64,000 bases of DNA, taken from NCBI GenBank assembly GCA_947628755.1, contig CANRBC010000003.1, positions 62,001-126,000 on the forward strand, given 5' to 3'. The DNA is from an uncultured Clostridia bacterium (GTDB lineage Bacteria; Bacillota; Clostridia; Lachnospirales; CAG-274). The first letter of the stretch is position 1; every line of letters begins with the position of its first letter. Below the pieces are notes generated by a model that saw only the letters and a program-made list of their open reading frames with translations, was not told where the DNA came from and did no database searches. Below, piece by piece: positions 51,368 to 59,887 of the stretch. A program made the translations under genes and the position numbers.

Positions 51368-52227
51368 TACAGCTTCTCCTTTATTTTATCTGCCGCCATT
51401 TTGCCTACGGCAATATTCTTATCCGTTTTTAAATTAAGGCTGTATTTTTTCTCTTTATAAAAGCATCTGAACTCAATACTGTCCCCAACCACATTTGAAT
51501 AAGCTCCCACAGGATAGCGGCAGCCGGAGTCTGTTTCAGCCATAAATTCCCTTTCGTTTAAAAAAGAAATATATGTGTTTCTATGATTTATTTTTTCAAG
51601 AATAGTATTTATTTCACTGTCCTTGCGGCTTTCAACTGCAATTATCCCTTGGCACGGCGCAGGAATAAATTCCTCCGTATCAAGATATATAAGCTCAATA
51701 TCGTCTCTTTTATCAAAGCCCATTCTTTCAATGCCTGCCGCCGCCAGCACTATGCCGTCATATTCGCAATTTTTCAGCTTGTTGATTCTGGTATCTATAT
51801 TTCCTCTTATATCCCTTATATTATACTTATCCGAAAGCAACATACTTCGTCTTGCGCTGCCTGTGCCTATTGTCATGCCTTGTCTGAGGGTATCTCCCTT
51901 TCTCAGCACTATAACGTCGGCAGGATTTCCCCTTTTGGCTACGGCGCATACACAAAGCTCCCTTGGAATAGCTACGGGAATATCCTTGGCGCTGTGTACT
52001 GCTATATCTATATTTCCCTCAATGAGAGCCCTTTCTATTTCGTCGGTAAAAGTGCCTCTGCCCTCAAAACGACTAAGGCTCATATCGGGGCTTTTGTCCC
52101 CTGCCGTGCTTATTTCCACAATGTCACATTTTATATTTTCTTTAAGGCTCTTAAGAAGTCCTATTATTATTTCCGTCTGTCTGAGCGCCAGTTTACTTTT
52201 TCTCGTTCCTATTTTTATTTCCGTCAT
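51367..52227 (-). CDS. hemC: Hydroxymethylbilane synthase
   Basis: 286 residues from the ATG at 52225-52227 (SD GGAGAG). It polymerises four porphobilinogens on a dipyrromethane cofactor. The cofactor cysteine is in ETDSGCRYPVGAY. Other motifs are IGTRKSKLALRQTE, TVHSAKD-like HSAKDIP, and RRSMLLSDKYNIRDIRGNIDTR. It overlaps the precorrin-2 dehydrogenase gene by 35 nt. Confidence 0.95.
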   Translation of the reverse strand: MTEIKIGTRKSKLALRQTEIIIGLLKSLKENIKCDIVEISTAGDKSPDMSLSRFEGRGTFTDEIERALIEGNIDIAVHSAKDIPVAIPRELCVCAVAKRGNPADVIVLRKGDTLRQGMTIGTGSARRSMLLSDKYNIRDIRGNIDTRINKLKNCEYDGIVLAAAGIERMGFDKRDDIELIYLDTEEFIPAPCQGIIAVESRKDSEINTILEKINHRNTYISFLNEREFMAETDSGCRYPVGAYSNVVGDSIEFRCFYKEKKYSLNLKTDKNIAVGKMAADKIKEKL

Positions 52228-52645
52228 ATTCTCTCCGTATATCATCTCTCAGCTTCTTTGCAAGAGATGGATTTTCTCCGCTTGTGCTTACGCCTATTAC
52301 TATATTTTCATCACGCATTATTGCGCCGAATGTAAAAGTAGATTCGCTCCTGCTGTCTGCAGTATTTACATATATACCATTTTTTCTGCAGTATTGTGAA
52401 ATGCTCTTGTTTACGGCTCTGTCGTCGGTAGCCGCAATTACCATAAATGCGTCGGCTATGTATTCATCTCTGTATTTGTCCTCTATTACGGCACAATCAA
52501 ATTTGCCCTTTATTTTTTCGGCTATTACGGTAACATCAGCGCCAAAGTCCATAAGCGCCTTTGCCTTTCTTTCAGCTACGCTTCCACCGCCTATAACATA
52601 TACCCTTTTATTTTCAATATTGACAAACATGGGAAAATACGCCAT
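52193..52645 (-). CDS. Precorrin-2 dehydrogenase (SirC / CysG N-terminal type)
   Basis: 150 residues from the ATG at 52643-52645, with GAGGAG upstream. An NAD-binding Rossmann start (KRVYVIGGGSVAERKAKALMDFGADVTVIA) is followed by VIAATDDRAVNKSIS and SGENPSLAKKLRDDI. It oxidises precorrin-2 to sirohydrochlorin, the substrate of CbiK in the same operon. It is short; no obvious ferrochelatase extension is seen. Confidence 0.9.
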   Translation of the reverse strand: MAYFPMFVNIENKRVYVIGGGSVAERKAKALMDFGADVTVIAEKIKGKFDCAVIEDKYRDEYIADAFMVIAATDDRAVNKSISQYCRKNGIYVNTADSRSESTFTFGAIMRDENIVIGVSTSGENPSLAKKLRDDIRREYDGNKNRNEKK

Positions 52646-52646
52646 A

Positions 52647-53747
52647 CTACTTCTCCTCAATGAAAATGCTCATAAGCCTTCTGAATTCCTCAAAACTCAT
52701 GTTATCTCTTGCCTTGTATATTATTCTTTCGCTGCCAAGACTGTCCATATAGGACTTTATACTGCCCATATCCTTTAAAATACTGTGGAAATAAAGCTCC
52801 TTGCGAACATCGTCTGTCATGCCTTCTATAACAAGCTCCGCTTTGTCAGCTTCTCTCAGTTTTATTTTGTTGTTGTCCTCGGCAAGAGCCTTGAAATAAT
52901 CTATATTATAAAGCTCCGTACCCTCTGTTTTCAAGACTTCCTCGTCTATATCTCTCGGCACAGCCAAATCAATATATAGCTTTGGCTTGTCCGTATGCTT
53001 TGCCGCTTCTCTGTATGTAATGGTATAGTGGGGACTTGAGGTGGCGCTTATTACAGCCTCTGCCTTATCTATATATTCGTATCTTCTGCTGTAATCAATT
53101 ATTTCAAAGGAACTGTGTACTGTTTTATTATCACTGTTGTGGGTTCTGCTTGTACCGATTACGCCTATGCCGTGGGCAGCTATATTCTTAGCAGCTGTTT
53201 CGCCTATTTTACCGCTTATGCCTATTATAAGTACATTTTTGATACCTCTGTTCGCTATCATATTTCCCACAAGAGTGCATACGGAAACAGAGGTTTTTGA
53301 AATAAACGTATCTGTCTTTATTTTTTTTGCGCAGGTTATAGCGCCTCTGAATACGGTGTGAAGCTCATAGCCCACATCGCTTATGCCGTTGGCAAAATAA
53401 TAGGCGTCCTTTACCTGTCCCAAAATTTCGTCCTCGCCGAGTATCATGGAATCCATACCGCAGGCAACTCTGTAAAGATGTCTTATCGCCCTTTCGCCTT
53501 CATAAATATTAACATAAGCTCTGAGCCATGTGGGAGAAATATCCTTGTATCGGCAGAGCTTTAGGAAAATATATTCAAAATCGCCCTTGTCCGAATACAG
53601 TTCAGTTCTGTTGCAGGTAGACAGCACGATAATATTTGTTTGCGAATTTACAAGTCTTGTAAACTCTGTTTTTTCACTAGCCGAGAAAGCCAGTCTTTCT
53701 CTTATGTTTATATCTGCAAGCCTGTGGCTTATGCTCACGCAATACAT
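52647..53747 (-). CDS. hemA: Glutamyl-tRNA reductase
   Basis: A 366-residue enzyme that reduces Glu-tRNA to glutamate-1-semialdehyde, the entry step. The catalytic Cys is in VLSTCNRTELY. GMDSMILGEDEILGQVKDAY and the NADPH-binding region follow (VLIIGISGKIGETAAKNI, where GxG is slightly unusual). The C-terminal dimerisation helix is shorter than in many HemA proteins. Confidence 0.94.
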   Translation of the reverse strand: MYCVSISHRLADINIRERLAFSASEKTEFTRLVNSQTNIIVLSTCNRTELYSDKGDFEYIFLKLCRYKDISPTWLRAYVNIYEGERAIRHLYRVACGMDSMILGEDEILGQVKDAYYFANGISDVGYELHTVFRGAITCAKKIKTDTFISKTSVSVCTLVGNMIANRGIKNVLIIGISGKIGETAAKNIAAHGIGVIGTSRTHNSDNKTVHSSFEIIDYSRRYEYIDKAEAVISATSSPHYTITYREAAKHTDKPKLYIDLAVPRDIDEEVLKTEGTELYNIDYFKALAEDNNKIKLREADKAELVIEGMTDDVRKELYFHSILKDMGSIKSYMDSLGSERIIYKARDNMSFEEFRRLMSIFIEEK

Positions 53748-53754
53748 AAAACTC

Positions 53755-54426
53755 TCATCCCTTAACGATTATTGTTGTAAAATAGCTGTCTTTAAGACCT
53801 TCCTCACTATTGTGCAGAATCCTTTCATTTTCAAGTCCGCAGTTCTGCACGACCGTATATTCAATGTCCTTTAGCTTTTTAATTATATCATATATTTCTT
53901 TTCCGCTTTTCATAATCACCTTATTGCCCTCAACCGAAAGGGCGTCGTCTATGCTCTCATAGCTGCCCGGTATTATTGTAAGAGGCTTGTCTGCCTGTGT
54001 AAGACTTACCCCTGCGGCTGCGGCGCAGGCGGAAAAGCTGTTTACTCCCGGTATTATTACACACTCGTATCTGTCCTTAAGTCTTTCGTGTATATATGAA
54101 AATGTGGAAAAAAGCGAAATATCTCCTATACTGAGCATTGCAACAGTACTGCCTGCGTTCAGGTATTTCTCTATTTTTTCGGCGGCAAGGTCGTGTTTTT
54201 TTGTATTTTCCTCCGAAGCTCTGCTCATGGCAAAGTCCAGATAAAGTATTTCCTTATCCTTTATATCTACGGCTTTTCCGACTATATCCAAAGCAAGAGA
54301 ATTTTCCCTGTGAGTTCTTGGTACTGCTATTATATCGCAGGCTTCTATTGCCCTTATAGCCTTAAGCGTAATATGCTCCGGGTCGCCGGGACCTACGCTC
54401 ACTCCGTAAAAAACAGCCTTTTTCAT
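53755..54426 (-). CDS. cbiL: Precorrin-2 / cobalt-factor II C20-methyltransferase
   Basis: A 223-residue tetrapyrrole methylase with FYGVSVGPGDPEHITLKA at the start, VAMLSIGDISLFSTFSYIHERL in the middle and IPGVNSFSACAAAAGVSL after. It methylates C20 in the anaerobic cobalamin route, after CbiK inserts cobalt. The start overlaps the cbiK stop by four bases. Confidence 0.9.
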   Translation of the reverse strand: MKKAVFYGVSVGPGDPEHITLKAIRAIEACDIIAVPRTHRENSLALDIVGKAVDIKDKEILYLDFAMSRASEENTKKHDLAAEKIEKYLNAGSTVAMLSIGDISLFSTFSYIHERLKDRYECVIIPGVNSFSACAAAAGVSLTQADKPLTIIPGSYESIDDALSVEGNKVIMKSGKEIYDIIKKLKDIEYTVVQNCGLENERILHNSEEGLKDSYFTTIIVKG

Positions 54427-55169
54427 ATTGCTCTCCTTATATGTTCCAAAAAAATATTTCTTATAAACTCGTATTCTCCCAGACCCTTCAACAATATTTT
54501 AACACCAACGCCCATTGATGTAAATATATTTTTCCAGCTGTCGGGCGCATCGCCTGCCATGTCGTTTACAACATGGTCGCCTGCCACAAGCATAAGGGGA
54601 GTGAGCAGTATTTCACGACAGTCCTTTATCTTTTCGGCAATATCATATACATTGGGCTTTGCCTCCACAGTACCTATAAAAATGTCGTCTTGTCCTATGT
54701 AATCCCTCAGCTTATCATATACGGCATTGGCGCTGTGCCCTGTGCCGTGTCCCATAAGCACAAGAGCGTCCTCATCGCTCTTTATACTCCTTATAAATTC
54801 TGCTGTTTTTATAAAGTCCTCCTCATAAGAAAGCAGCGGCTCGCCTATTTTCAGCTTATCAAAATAAGGTCTGTATTTTTCCGCTATGCCGCAGAGCTTT
54901 TCATATTCATAGCCCTTTATGATATGGGTAGGCTGTACCGTAAGCTCCACTATACCGTCGTCAGCTATTTTTTCAAATGCCTCCTCGGTATTGTATATGC
55001 AAATGCCCTCCCTTTTCAGCTTTTCTGTTATCATATAGCTTGTAAAGGCAGAGTATACCCTGCTCTGTGTATACTCTGCCTTTATATCCTCTGTTATTTT
55101 GTCTATTGTCTTTTCTCTTGCGGCTTTATGGCTTGTGCCGAAGCTCACAACAAGAATTGCCTTATCCAT
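54423..55169 (-). CDS. cbiK: Sirohydrochlorin cobaltochelatase
   Basis: A 248-residue class-II chelatase. LVVSFGTSHKAAREKTIDKI at the start, VQPTHIIKGYEYEKL, then LVLMGHGTGHSANAVYDKL and LTPLMLVAGDHVVNDMAGD carry the metal-binding His residues. It inserts cobalt into sirohydrochlorin. Its location between the cobalt transporter and cbiL fits that role. Confidence 0.93.
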   Translation of the reverse strand: MDKAILVVSFGTSHKAAREKTIDKITEDIKAEYTQSRVYSAFTSYMITEKLKREGICIYNTEEAFEKIADDGIVELTVQPTHIIKGYEYEKLCGIAEKYRPYFDKLKIGEPLLSYEEDFIKTAEFIRSIKSDEDALVLMGHGTGHSANAVYDKLRDYIGQDDIFIGTVEAKPNVYDIAEKIKDCREILLTPLMLVAGDHVVNDMAGDAPDSWKNIFTSMGVGVKILLKGLGEYEFIRNIFLEHIRRAI

Positions 55170-55926
55170 TGTACATCTCTCCGTATTCCTTTATGCTTCT
55201 GGGGTATCTGTCAATATCCTCAACGCCCTGCATTTTCATAAGCTGCCAGAGCATAGGCTTTTCAACATAGTCCGTATCAAATACCTCTATTCCTCCGTCG
55301 GCTGCGATACGCCCCTTTTCCATTATTATAAATCTGTCCGCCCATCTGTAAGCAAAGTCCATATCGTGGGTGGAAACTATAATAGTCCTGTCCTCCGCCA
55401 TTTTGTTCAGAATACTCTCCAGCAAAAGTGAATTTCTCGTATCAAGAAAGGCGCAGGGTTCGTCAAAAAGCACTATATCGCTGTCCATTGCAATTATATC
55501 GGCTATACATACTCTTTTCTTTTCACCGCCGCTTAAGTAGTGGACAGCTCTGTTTCTGAAGCCCTCCAAATCGAGAGCATCGATTGCCCTGTCCGTTCTC
55601 TCCTTGACCTGCTCCCTGCTTATTTTCATATTCATAGGACCAAAGGATATTTCCCTTTCCACAGTAGTGGCGATTATCTGTACATCCGGCTCTTGAAAAA
55701 CAAGACCTACCTTGCTTCTCAGCTCCTTGCAGCTCATTCTTTTACCATTATACAATATATCGCCTCTGTATTTCAATACCCCGTTAAGACAGAGAAAAAG
55801 CGTAGTCTTGCCTGCTCCGTTATCTCCCAGCAAGGCTATTTTTTCACCCTTGTCCACAGAAAGGCTTATATCCTTAAGTATTCTGTTATCCTCATAGCTG
55901 AAATCAATATTTTTTAACTCAAGCAT
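55162..55926 (-). CDS. cbiO: Cobalt ECF transporter ATPase
   Basis: A 254-residue ABC ATPase. Walker A LLGDNGAGKTTLF, Q-loop VFQEPDVQI, signature YLSGGEKKRVCIADI, Walker B DIVLFDEPCAFLD, switch His in VSTHDMDF. It energises cobalt uptake with CbiM, CbiN and CbiQ encoded just upstream. It overlaps both neighbours by a few bases. Confidence 0.95.
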   Translation of the reverse strand: MLELKNIDFSYEDNRILKDISLSVDKGEKIALLGDNGAGKTTLFLCLNGVLKYRGDILYNGKRMSCKELRSKVGLVFQEPDVQIIATTVEREISFGPMNMKISREQVKERTDRAIDALDLEGFRNRAVHYLSGGEKKRVCIADIIAMDSDIVLFDEPCAFLDTRNSLLLESILNKMAEDRTIIVSTHDMDFAYRWADRFIIMEKGRIAADGGIEVFDTDYVEKPMLWQLMKMQGVEDIDRYPRSIKEYGEMYNG

Positions 55927-56684
55927 ATCATCACCGCAAAATATAATATAAATAAAACGACCTCTGCAGCGCCTATACCGTTATCCTCACTGTAAAAGGC
56001 GAGCCTTCCCTCATATCCTCTCGACTCCATGGCGTTATATGTGGCGTTTGCCTTTCCGAAGGAGTAAAGCAAAAGATTTTTACCGATACTGCCAAAGGAG
56101 CAAAAGGAATTTCTGATACCGCCGTAGCCGTTTCTGGATACGGCTGCCCTTGTCATATTTTCCAAAGTATCCAGAAGCACGAAAATAAATCTGTATATAA
56201 GAAACATAAGCTCTATAATGATTTCGGGCAGTCTGAATTTTCTCAGCACCTCTATAATGTCCGCCATAGGCGTGGACAAAGCAAGAGCATACATACAACT
56301 GAGAGCGCCGAAGGCTCTTATTACTATGCCTATACTGTCCTTTACGCCCTTTTCAGTCACAAATACGTTTATACCGCCCAGCCTTAATGTAAATAAGCCT
56401 GTTTTGGTGGCGGAAAAATTCACCGCCACGGCAATTATGCTCAATGCTATAAAAATAGCGGGAATTCGCATTACACGAAAATAATATCCCAGCTTTATTT
56501 TGCCCATACAGACTGTAATAAACAGCATTGAAAGCATCATAAATAGGTATACGGCAAATTTGTCCGCCGCTATGCCGTATATAAGCGCAGCCGTAAAAAA
56601 TACCACCTTATATACGCTGTTGACGCCATTAAGAGCAGAGCCGTAAGCATTATAATCTATTGATAAAAAACCGCTGTGCTCCAT
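55914..56684 (-). CDS. cbiQ: Cobalt ECF transporter T component
   Basis: 256 residues from the ATG at 56682-56684 (SD AAGGAAAG). It is polytopic, with five or so hydrophobic helices. Coupling motifs are present near SRNGYGG and AMESRGYEGR (the A-R-G boxes of CbiQ/EcfT proteins). The longer frame to 56744 overlaps cbiN without support. Confidence 0.92.
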   Translation of the reverse strand: MEHSGFLSIDYNAYGSALNGVNSVYKVVFFTAALIYGIAADKFAVYLFMMLSMLFITVCMGKIKLGYYFRVMRIPAIFIALSIIAVAVNFSATKTGLFTLRLGGINVFVTEKGVKDSIGIVIRAFGALSCMYALALSTPMADIIEVLRKFRLPEIIIELMFLIYRFIFVLLDTLENMTRAAVSRNGYGGIRNSFCSFGSIGKNLLLYSFGKANATYNAMESRGYEGRLAFYSEDNGIGAAEVVLFILYFAVMICLS

Positions 56685-56685
56685 A

Positions 56686-56976
56686 CTAGCTTTCCTTTTT
56701 GTATTTTGACCTTGCCATAAGCCAGCCGAAGCCAAAGCCCACAATGCCTGCGCCTACGCCTGCCTGAATACAGAACAGAAGACTTTCCGTCTCTCCTCCG
56801 GGAGGTTCAAGTAAATTTTCCGCCCAAGGCTCGTATTCAGGAGCAATTTCGGATATTATGCCCTCCGCTTCGCCGTCAGCACCGCCAAATTCCGAATTAT
56901 GTATAGTGGCAAGAGGCACAATGGCAATAAGAGCGCATATTATAAGCAATATAATTACTAAAGAACTTTTTTTCAT
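56686..56976 (-). CDS. cbiN: Cobalt transporter accessory subunit
   Basis: A 96-residue CbiN protein with two membrane helices (VIILLIICALIAIVPLAT and FCIQAGVGAGIVGFGFGWLM) and the external loop EYEPWAENLLEPPGGETESLLF, the typical PW...P..GE.ESLLF pattern. It works with CbiM in substrate binding. Confidence 0.94.
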   Translation of the reverse strand: MKKSSLVIILLIICALIAIVPLATIHNSEFGGADGEAEGIISEIAPEYEPWAENLLEPPGGETESLLFCIQAGVGAGIVGFGFGWLMARSKYKKES

Positions 56977-56986
56977 AACGTACCTC

Positions 56987-57721
56987 CTAATAACTCAATT
57001 CCTCAAGCTCCGGCTTTGCATAGCTTTCAAGTCCCATCATTACTATTACGGAAAGTATGCCCTCTATAATTGCAAGGGGAACTTGTGTAACGGCAAAAAC
57101 AGCCATAAACTTGACAACAGACGCGCCTACTCCGCCTACCTCGCTGGGATATGCCAAAGCCAGCTGAATACTTGTAATGCAGTATGTAAAAAGGTCGCCC
57201 AGAGCCGTTGCCGCAAACACGCATATCAGCTTATTTATTTTCAGCTTTCTCATAAGCCTGTATACGCCAAAGCTGAGAAAAGGTCCTGCTACTGCCATAC
57301 TGAATGTATTTGCGCCCAATGTGGTAAGTCCTCCGTGGGCAAGAAGTATAGCCTGAAAGAGCAGCACTATAATGCCTAAAACCGCCATAACGCTCGGTCC
57401 AAAAAGGACTGCGCCCAGTCCCGTACCCGTAGGGTGTGAGGATGAGCCTGTAACGCTTGGCAGCTTAAGAGCCGAAAGCACAAAGGCATAAGCTCCCACC
57501 ATAGCAAGAAGCAGAAGCGTTCTCCTGTGGTGATTAACTATTTTGTTTATTCTAATAAGTCCTGCCGCAAGAAACGGCAAACACAATACTCCCCACCCAA
57601 TACAATGTATTTTGGGAAGATAGCCCTCCATTATGTGCATGGCAAATGTAGTTTGTGTTACACCAAACACAAGAGCAAAAACACATATAAGAAAAATTAA
57701 TTTTTTTTCATTTTTTGTCAT
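56987..57721 (-). CDS. cbiM: Cobalt transporter S component
   Basis: A 244-residue membrane protein. A removable signal segment ends TTFA, and the mature N-terminus MHIMEGYLP supplies the cobalt-binding Met-His site. Other motifs are [23 protein letters not shown] and [19 protein letters not shown]. It is the first gene after the cobalamin riboswitch. SD AAGGAGG. Confidence 0.96.
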   Translation of the reverse strand: MTKNEKKLIFLICVFALVFGVTQTTFAMHIMEGYLPKIHCIGWGVLCLPFLAAGLIRINKIVNHHRRTLLLLAMVGAYAFVLSALKLPSVTGSSSHPTGTGLGAVLFGPSVMAVLGIIVLLFQAILLAHGGLTTLGANTFSMAVAGPFLSFGVYRLMRKLKINKLICVFAATALGDLFTYCITSIQLALAYPSEVGGVGASVVKFMAVFAVTQVPLAIIEGILSVIVMMGLESYAKPELEELSY

Positions 57722-57750
57722 AATGAACCTCCTTATTTATTTTTAAGACA

Positions 57751-57802
57751 AAAAAAGCGCCCTTGCAGGCACGACCTTAAAACGCAGATATACTGCGCTT
57801 TA
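57751..57802 (-). terminator. Riboswitch expression-platform terminator
   Basis: The minus-strand hairpin GCGCAG/CTGCGT ends with TTTT. A second stem GTGCC...GGCGC is followed by TTTTTTT. AAGCGC near the first hairpin can also pair with GCGCTT of the second, giving a longer terminator just before the cbiM SD. Confidence 0.75.
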
Positions 57803-57849
57803 AAATACACCTGCTGCTAGTCCGACAGCAATGTATCCGCCCATATTTC

Positions 57850-58008
57850 AGAGCATTGTATAAGGCAGGTCTTCTGACTTGGAGTATAGGTCTGCTTGCC
57901 TTCCCATGTGTAACCACAGTGGCATATAAGCAGACAACCTCTTCACAGCGGCGGTCCCGTTCGGAATTTTCATCCGATTCCCTATTGAGCTTGATTAAAA
58001 GCGCCTTG
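57850..58008 (-). ncRNA. Cobalamin (B12) riboswitch
   Basis: The minus-strand sequence shows the conserved order: AATAGGGAA, GATGAAAATTCC, ACGGGACCGCCGCTGTGA, the B12 box GCCACTG (57917-57923), GGGAAGGCA and AAGTCAGAAGACCTGCC. With adenosylcobalamin bound it should let the downstream terminator form and shut off the cbi-hem operon. Confidence 0.95.
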
Positions 58009-58021
58009 TACAAATTTTAAA

Positions 58022-58041
58022 GGGAACGGCTTCCCGTTCCC
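58022..58041 (-). terminator. Terminator after the DUF3006 gene
   Basis: Perfect 8-bp arms GGGAACGG / CCGTTCCC with loop GAAG, then TTTAAAATTT. It sits just downstream of the riboswitch promoter's -10, so it may also form the 5' end of that transcript. Confidence 0.7.
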
Positions 58042-58045
58042 CTTA

Positions 58046-58074
58046 ATTATATAGCATATTGTAAAATATGTCAA
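58046..58074 (-). promoter_or_regulatory. Promoter of the riboswitch-cbi-hem operon
   Basis: Minus-strand TTGACA and TATAAT at 17 bp, a full consensus. Confidence 0.85.
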
Positions 58075-58078
58075 CAAA

Positions 58079-58294
58079 TCAGCCGAAAAGGTCGTCTAAA
58101 AGAGCGTTCATTTTCTCTTTTCTCTTTTGTGTCCTTTCAGTGTCTACACTATAGCCTTCGCCGTTGAAAACTACGCAGTCGCCCTCCTTTGCCTCGGGCA
58201 GTATACTTCTGTCAAGCTCAAGCATACCGTCCTCCTCGTTCTGACATACTATTACATTTCCTTCTATTCTGTCAATATAATATATTTTTTCCAT
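58079..58294 (-). CDS. DUF3006 protein
   Basis: A 71-residue small beta protein: YYIDRIEGNVIVCQNEEDGM, then LPEAKEGDCVVFNGEGYSVD and a basic-acidic helix. The DUF3006 family has no known activity but is often found next to ComEC-like MBL proteins, as here (12 nt downstream of it). Confidence 0.85.
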   Translation of the reverse strand: MEKIYYIDRIEGNVIVCQNEEDGMLELDRSILPEAKEGDCVVFNGEGYSVDTERTQKRKEKMNALLDDLFG

Positions 58295-58306
58295 ATATTC
58301 ACCGCC

Positions 58307-59341
58307 TTAGGGATTGCATACCTTACAGGGAGTATATCCCAGAGCCTTTATAGTATCTGCATAGCCTGTATATACCAGCTTATTTGTGGGACTTGTCTTT
58401 TTGCCGTAAACGCAGGTATCCTTATGGAATTTCATACTGTTTTTGTTAAGAATATACGTTTGAGCAGTTCTAACAGAGCCTCCCACAGCTGCGCTGCTTT
58501 GCCGGGCTCCACCTCCAACGCTGTTTTCCGTAAATGTAATGCCGTTTCCTGTGCTTACAGCCGTTACGGTGTCGTGTATATCTGTCCTGTATATCTTTAT
58601 ATTTCTGTTGTTGAGCTTTTCCATAGTGGAAGGGGCAGGATGACCGTAGCTGTTGTCCTCGCCTACGGATATTACGGCATACTCAGGCGCAACCTTGTTC
58701 AGAAAGGCGTCGCTTGTGGACGAATGACTGCCGTGATGACCTACCTTAAGCACATCGGCGGAAATATCTATTCCCGAATCTATAATGTCGTTTTCCTCCT
58801 CTGTCTGGGCATCTCCCGTGAATATAAAGCTGTCATTTTTGTTCACCAGCTTTATTGCAACAGAATCGTTATTCAAATCATCACTGTCATAATGCTTCGG
58901 TCCGAGTATCGTAAATGTAAAATCGCCGAGAGTATAGACCGCTCCCTGAACAGGCTCTATGACCTTTGCCTTACTCCTTGCTATGGAATTAATCATTCTC
59001 TCAAAGCAATAGGTAGTAGCCGATACCTTGGGCATTATAACATTTTCCGTCACAAAGGAATCTATTACATCGTCTATGCCGCCTATATGGTCTGCATGGG
59101 GATGAGTGGCTATTATATAGGTGAGCTTGTCAACTCCGTTGTCCTTAAGATATTTTATGATAGGCTCTCCGTCGTCCTCCTCGCCGCCGTCTATAAGCAT
59201 ATACATACCGTTGCTTTCAACAAGAGTACAGTCTGCCTGACCTACATCAATAAAGTGTATTTTTTCTTCTGTTTTCTGTACTGCATATACAGGCGTTGTA
59301 ATAAGCATAAGCAGCGCCAGTATCAATGTTATTCTCTTCAT
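58307..59341 (-). CDS. Secreted ComEC/Rec2-like MBL-fold hydrolase with C-terminal Cys/His module
   Basis: A 344-residue protein with a signal peptide (ITLILALLMLITTPVYA). The MBL domain has IHFIDVGQADCTLVES, THPHADHIGGIDDVI, FIFTGDAQTEEE and LKVGHHGSHSSTSDAFL, giving all metal-binding motifs. After a Gly/Ser linker the end (YILNKNSMKFHKDTC and TPCKVCNP) resembles the Ada-like or endonuclease-associated Cys/His module. It may cleave extracellular nucleic acid or phosphodiesters. Confidence 0.88.
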   Translation of the reverse strand: MKRITLILALLMLITTPVYAVQKTEEKIHFIDVGQADCTLVESNGMYMLIDGGEEDDGEPIIKYLKDNGVDKLTYIIATHPHADHIGGIDDVIDSFVTENVIMPKVSATTYCFERMINSIARSKAKVIEPVQGAVYTLGDFTFTILGPKHYDSDDLNNDSVAIKLVNKNDSFIFTGDAQTEEENDIIDSGIDISADVLKVGHHGSHSSTSDAFLNKVAPEYAVISVGEDNSYGHPAPSTMEKLNNRNIKIYRTDIHDTVTAVSTGNGITFTENSVGGGARQSSAAVGGSVRTAQTYILNKNSMKFHKDTCVYGKKTSPTNKLVYTGYADTIKALGYTPCKVCNP

Positions 59342-59355
59342 TGTTTTCCCTTTCC

Positions 59356-59817
59356 CTATTTTCTTATTAAATCCGACGTATTCATAACATCAAGCAAATT
59401 TCCGTTGCTGTTGTCTATAAAATATATTCTTACATATAACTGCTCCTGGGGTATGCCGCTCAGCACCTGATAGGAAGCGCTTACCATATAAAGCTCCAAA
59501 GCGGCGGTATTCTTTTCGCTGCCTATTGTGCTAAAGCACATTACATCAAACGTACTCATATCGCCGCTGTACTTTATATCGGTTATGCTGGGATATTTTT
59601 CATTATCGGAAGCTATCTCATCAGCTTTTAATATAACGTTTCTCCTTAAGGAAAGCACAAATTCATTATAGTCATTAAAGGACATAAGGGCAGAAATATA
59701 GCCTGTATCCTCGTCTATACTTATGTTTTTTGCTCCCCACCCTTTTATCTGCTCCTTAATTGCATTTTTCTTTTCGTTTACTCCAAAATATTCCGGGGAT
59801 ATTATCATCTTTATCAT
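59356..59817 (-). CDS. Unknown soluble protein
   Basis: A 153-residue protein without signal peptide or clear family. Alternating strands and helices (KNAIKEQIKGWGAKNISIDEDTG; LYMVSASYQVLSGIPQEQLYVRIYF). The end has a DNSNGNLLD turn. SD GGGAGG lies within a hairpin with the upstream AAAACCTCCC (see 59821-59877). It probably starts the transcript that runs into the MBL and DUF3006 genes. Confidence 0.6.
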   Translation of the reverse strand: MIKMIISPEYFGVNEKKNAIKEQIKGWGAKNISIDEDTGYISALMSFNDYNEFVLSLRRNVILKADEIASDNEKYPSITDIKYSGDMSTFDVMCFSTIGSEKNTAALELYMVSASYQVLSGIPQEQLYVRIYFIDNSNGNLLDVMNTSDLIRK

Positions 59818-59820
59818 AAA

Positions 59821-59877
59821 AAAACCTCCCTCTGTATATGGATTATACCTTAATTATACATTAGCGCGGGAGGTTTT
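59821..59877 (-). promoter_or_regulatory. Hairpin that pairs the SD of the downstream gene
   Basis: Minus-strand AAAACCTCCC and GGGAGGTTTT are 10-bp arms about 37 nt apart; the second arm contains the SD of the 59817 gene. It is followed by T7. Read-through transcripts from tolC could be terminated or translationally blocked. Confidence 0.55.
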
Positions 59878-59881
59878 TCAA
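59853..59881 (-). promoter_or_regulatory. Promoter inside the hairpin region
   Basis: Minus-strand TTGAAA and TATAAT at 17 bp; a second TATAAT lies 8 bases on. A transcript from here lacks the first hairpin arm, so its SD stays free. Confidence 0.65.
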
Positions 59882-59887
59882 TATATT

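Noticed and set aside
48036..57379. Long plus-strand frames opposite the hem/cbi genes
   Set aside because: They mirror well-conserved enzymes and have no SD or recognisable domains.
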